DNA from: an uncultured Ellagibacter sp.
GTDB taxonomy: Bacteria > Actinomycetota > Coriobacteriia > Coriobacteriales > Eggerthellaceae
Direction of reading: 5' to 3'
Assembly: GCA_934613165.1 (NCBI GenBank)
Contig: CAKTSW010000050.1
Span: 1 to 8,116, forward strand
DNA: 8,116 bases
A program made the position numbers and the translations under genes. Below, one piece after another: positions 5,576 through 8,116 of this stretch (the stretch's first letter is position 1; each line of letters begins with the position of its first letter). The notes under the pieces were generated by a model. That model ran no database searches and was not told where the DNA came from. It worked only from the letters and a program-made list of their open reading frames with translations.

Positions 5576-7666
5576 CTACTCGACCGCGGTGATGCGGTAG
5601 AGGCGCATGTCACCGCGCGCGAGCACGACCTCGAACCCGGGCGTGTTATCGTTCACAAGGTCGATGCCGCGCCAAAGGCTGCCGTTCTCGTAGGTGAAGA
5701 AGAAGTTGCTGTCGGGATCGGCGGGGTTGTACTCCCTGCCCTGGTCGAGCTGGAGCAAATACGTCGCCCCGACGCTCTTCACCGCTTCCTTCACCCTGTC
5801 GTCGTAGGAAATGAAATCGAGCCGGCTGCGGATAAGCTCGCTTTCGGGCGTTTCGCCACCCTCGCCGTAGGTGCGCAGGTAGCGGTAGTACGTGCGCATG
5901 CCGTCGACGACGTAGGAGAAGCAGCTGCCGTCGTTCGGCTCGTTGATGACGAGCGCGTCTTCGGGGAGAAGAGAGATCGCCTCCTGGACGAATTCCTTTT
6001 CCTCCGTCGTGTAGATGTAGTTCACGTTGTTCTGCCACGAAAGGCGCTGTTCAACCGAGAGGAACGACCCGCGGTCGAGCTCGGGAACCTCCTCTTCCGC
6101 GTCCGCCCGGTCCTCCTTCACGGGAACGCCCGGGCACACCGTGCCCACGACGAGCAGCGCCGCGCACAGGGTTGCGGCGACGGCCGTAGCGCTTCTCGGC
6201 GAGAGCGACGCTCCGGCGAGCACGCGCTTAACCGCGCGGGCAACAAGGGCGATTCCCATGCTCGCAAGCGGGATGCCGAACAGGGCCGCCATCGCCGCCA
6301 CGCGATAGTAGTCGGTGTACCAAAAACCGGTCAGCAAGTGCTGGAGCGGGCCGTCGGAGGAGGCGTCGACCACGAACATCGCGCACGCGAGCGCGTAGGA
6401 GAAGGAAAGCCACAGCCAGCGACGCTCCTTGAGCGTCCAGGCAGCGCCCACGACGACGAGCATGGCGAGCGCGATCTGCACGCCGTCGTCCATGAACCCG
6501 AGCGTGAGCGCATGGAGGAACGCTTCCAGCTTGCACTGCGCCGCAACCCACGAATGCTCGACCACCGCGCGCAAAAACGGGAGCCGGTACATCGCGTACC
6601 ACACGACGCAGATGACGGCGATCATGGCAACGCCGAAGACGACGCGCAGCACCCAGCGGGCCGCGTCCTTGCGATGGAACAGGTCGGCGGCGAGGGCGGC
6701 GCGATACACGCAGAACGGGATGAGCCACACACCGACGACGAAGACGGCGTTCGGCTGCGCGAAGGCAAGGGCGACGATTCCCACGGCGAAGAGCGCCGCG
6801 GCGCCTATGCGCTCACGACGCGCGGCGCCCGAGCGGAAAATCGCCACGAACAGGGCGGTCACGAGCGGGAGCAGGCAGTATGCGGCGGCGTTCGGGAATA
6901 TGGGGCCCCACGCGATGATCATCCAGGGGAACGCCGAAAACGCCAGCACGCAGGCGGCGCCCCAGCACACGACGTCACGGCGGTCTTGGAAGACGATGCG
7001 CATGAACGCGAACATGCTCGTTGGAAGTGCGATCGCGACGAAGACGAAGTTCGCCGCGTTCTCGGCGAGCGCGACGGGGACGCCGAGCAGGCTCACCATG
7101 AACGTCGCGACGTTGTACCAGGCCGTCGGGTAGAACCCGCCGCCCGGGAGCGGGTTGATGGCGGCGTCGGCCGCGGTGGAGTACAGCGTGGTGTCGAAGG
7201 GCGACCAGTCGCCCGACTCGATGAAGCCGCGGATCGATCCGAGATGGCTTACGTTGTCGTATTCCTGCATGTAGTGCGTCGGGTCCTGCAGAAACGTCAC
7301 GAACATGACCGTCGACACCGCGATGCCGACGGCGAGGTACAGGGCGAGGGCGCGCGCGTCGAAGCGGCATGCCTCAACGCTTCGCTCGCCGAAGCGGCGC
7401 CGGGCAAGGCCGCGCGCGCGAAGACACCCGATAACGCAGATGGCGAGCCCCACCGCGAGCAGTGGGAGAAAAAGCGTCGCCCAGTTGGTCTCCACGCCGA
7501 GGGCGGGGTAGGCGATGCAGAGGGCGATCGTCGCGGGAATGCCCAGAAGCGGGGAAAACGCGATTGCGGACGGCGCGTTCATGCGAAGGCCCGAAAGGAC
7601 CAAGGCCCCCGGCACATAGAGGAACAGCGCGCCCACGAGCGCCGCCGCGAAAAACATGCCCCACAT
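5576..7666 (-). CDS. DUF6541-like polytopic membrane protein, GT-C-like, with C-terminal exposed domain
   Basis: This 696-residue protein has about 13-14 hydrophobic segments between residues 3 and 512, then a soluble domain (about 515-696). It resembles the DUF6541 group of large actinobacterial membrane proteins. The loop after the fourth segment (128-180) holds EYDNVSHLGSIRGFIESGDWSPF with acidic E135 and D137, then PLPGGGFYPTAW (172-183). The Arg-rich loop at 83-93 should be cytoplasmic, which puts this acidic loop and the C-terminal domain outside. Such an acidic external loop is typical of GT-C glycosyltransferases using polyprenyl-phosphate sugars. A later GFWYTDYYR (447-455) is another conserved-looking block. 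I infer glycan transfer or export-linked assembly, but activity is unproven. ATG 7666 is chosen because AAAGGG lies 6 bases upstream. A TTG two codons earlier (7672) abuts that site. The gene stands alone and is convergent with the GT4. Confidence 0.8.
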   Translation of the reverse strand: MWGMFFAAALVGALFLYVPGALVLSGLRMNAPSAIAFSPLLGIPATIALCIAYPALGVETNWATLFLPLLAVGLAICVIGCLRARGLARRRFGERSVEACRFDARALALYLAVGIAVSTVMFVTFLQDPTHYMQEYDNVSHLGSIRGFIESGDWSPFDTTLYSTAADAAINPLPGGGFYPTAWYNVATFMVSLLGVPVALAENAANFVFVAIALPTSMFAFMRIVFQDRRDVVCWGAACVLAFSAFPWMIIAWGPIFPNAAAYCLLPLVTALFVAIFRSGAARRERIGAAALFAVGIVALAFAQPNAVFVVGVWLIPFCVYRAALAADLFHRKDAARWVLRVVFGVAMIAVICVVWYAMYRLPFLRAVVEHSWVAAQCKLEAFLHALTLGFMDDGVQIALAMLVVVGAAWTLKERRWLWLSFSYALACAMFVVDASSDGPLQHLLTGFWYTDYYRVAAMAALFGIPLASMGIALVARAVKRVLAGASLSPRSATAVAATLCAALLVVGTVCPGVPVKEDRADAEEEVPELDRGSFLSVEQRLSWQNNVNYIYTTEEKEFVQEAISLLPEDALVINEPNDGSCFSYVVDGMRTYYRYLRTYGEGGETPESELIRSRLDFISYDDRVKEAVKSVGATYLLQLDQGREYNPADPDSNFFFTYENGSLWRGIDLVNDNTPGFEVVLARGDMRLYRITAVE

Positions 7667-7825
7667 ACGCAACCCTTTCCATATCGCCGCAGCAGGCGAC
7701 GCGAAACCATCGATAACACCGACGCGGGCGCCGCCAAGGACGCCCGCATGTCAAACTAGCTAATTGTACTATGGAAGGGCACGAAAGAACAGCGGCCCAG
7801 GTGGTGAGGGACGAGAGGGGGGTCG
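7667..7825. promoter_or_regulatory. Upstream region of the DUF6541-like gene
   Basis: This 159-base gap follows the stop of the ATPase-like gene on the same strand. A locally AT-rich patch (7748-7770) contains a minus-strand TACAAT (7768-7763) that could be a -10 box, without a convincing -35. It also contains a minus-strand TTGACA (7754-7749), which has no -10 at a proper distance. The near-palindrome AACTAGCTAATT (7754-7765) overlaps both and could be an operator. The gene probably has its own promoter here. No intrinsic terminator with a T-tract was seen for the upstream gene. Confidence 0.4.
7724..7747. repeat. GC-rich inverted repeat in the leader of the DUF6541-like gene
   Basis: GCGGGCG (7724-7730) and CGCCCGC (7741-7747) form a perfect 7-bp stem with a 10-base loop. 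If transcription starts at the candidate promoter to its right, the stem would lie near the 5' end of a leader of about 90 bases. No T-tract follows on either strand. It may be a leader structure or chance. Confidence 0.35.
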
Positions 7826-8116
7826 CTATCGCCTCCCTTGCAGGTACTTCGCCATCCCGGGCAACGCGAATGCGAACTCGCCCGACACAGGCTCGTCGAT
7901 CACGCCCGCTTCGAGCAGGCGCTTTTTATAAGTCGACACCCAACTCGACGTCTTGCCCGTGCGTTTCGCTATCTCATCACGCGGCGTTCGCCCTTCGTCG
8001 TTCATCGCTTCGAGAAAAACCACATCCCCTTTTGACAACTCGGAACATGTGGCGCTCAATACTCTGTCCTTGAATTCCATCTGCGCGATTTCAATGCCGT
8101 TTCGAACGTGGTCCGC
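7826..8116 (-). CDS. C-terminal end of a winged-helix protein, probably an archaeal-type AAA ATPase (5' part outside the window)
   Basis: The frame is open from the right edge to a TAG at 7828-7826, giving 96 visible residues. An internal ATG at 8080 could give an 84-residue protein. No ribosome site precedes it and the frame continues upstream without a stop, so I treat this as the tail of a larger gene. Residues 43-74 read as a helix-turn-helix, RTPRDEIAKRTGKTSSWVST, then YKKRLLEAGVIDEP. A short beta wing and a FALPGMAKYLQGR ending follow. This tail, with LSKGDVVFLEAM before it, resembles the winged-helix C-terminus of archaeal-type (Orc1/Cdc6-like) AAA ATPases common in actinomycetes. The ATPase domain itself is not visible, so another wHTH protein is possible. 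It is probably not part of the glycan locus. Confidence 0.65.
   Translation of the reverse strand, partial: ADHVRNGIEIAQMEFKDRVLSATCSELSKGDVVFLEAMNDEGRTPRDEIAKRTGKTSSWVSTYKKRLLEAGVIDEPVSGEFAFALPGMAKYLQGRR

Noticed and set aside
7749..7754. Perfect minus-strand TTGACA as a -35 box for the DUF6541-like gene
   Set aside because: At 16-18 bases downstream there is only GC-rich sequence (around GCGCCC), so it cannot pair with a -10 element.
5543..7759. A 738-codon plus-strand reading frame, longer than the real gene on the other strand
   Set aside because: It is antisense to the DUF6541-like gene. Its translation is His/Arg/Glu-rich with no domain or membrane pattern, as expected for the complement of a GC-biased coding sequence.

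Overview
The window comes from a GC-rich bacterial chromosome. Base composition, codon use and the set of protein families (LicD, DUF2304, a DUF6541-like membrane protein, an archaeal-type AAA ATPase) suggest a Gram-positive actinomycete, most likely of the Coriobacteriia/Eggerthellaceae type. That assignment is an inference from protein style, because no marker gene is present. Nearly the whole window is a surface-polysaccharide or teichoic-acid-like glycan assembly locus.

Layout. A tight five-gene operon runs leftward from 4079 off the left edge: a dolichyl-phosphate-mannose-synthase-like GT2 (4079-3384), a DUF2304 small membrane protein (3383-2994), a LicD-family phosphotransferase (2992-2201), a Wzx-type flippase (2204-798) and a GT4 glycosyltransferase cut by the window edge (792-1). 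The spacings are 0, 1, -4 (ATGA overlap) and 5 bases, so translational coupling is likely throughout. An AT-rich divergent intergenic region (4080-4237) separates this operon from a second, complete GT4 gene reading rightward (4238-5446, GTG start with a strong AGGAGG). A very GC-rich convergent gap (5447-5575) follows. Then comes a large leftward gene (7666-5576) for a polytopic membrane protein of DUF6541 type, with a GT-C-like layout and a C-terminal domain predicted outside the membrane. A 159-base gap separates it from the C-terminal end of a leftward gene (8116-7826) that ends in a winged-helix domain, probably an AAA ATPase unrelated to glycan synthesis.

How the parts may work together (inference). 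The two GT4 enzymes would extend a lipid-linked glycan on the cytoplasmic face. LicD would add a phospho-substituent such as phosphocholine or another phospho-alcohol, and the flippase would export the product. The GT2 with its DUF2304 partner would make a polyprenyl-phosphate-linked sugar. The DUF6541 protein is a candidate for the extracytoplasmic enzyme that uses such a donor. Polymerase, ligase and donor-synthesis genes (for example licA/B/C-like) are not in the window.

No tRNA, rRNA, insertion sequence, CRISPR array or phage gene was seen. The long plus-strand reading frames opposite the real genes are codon-bias shadows.
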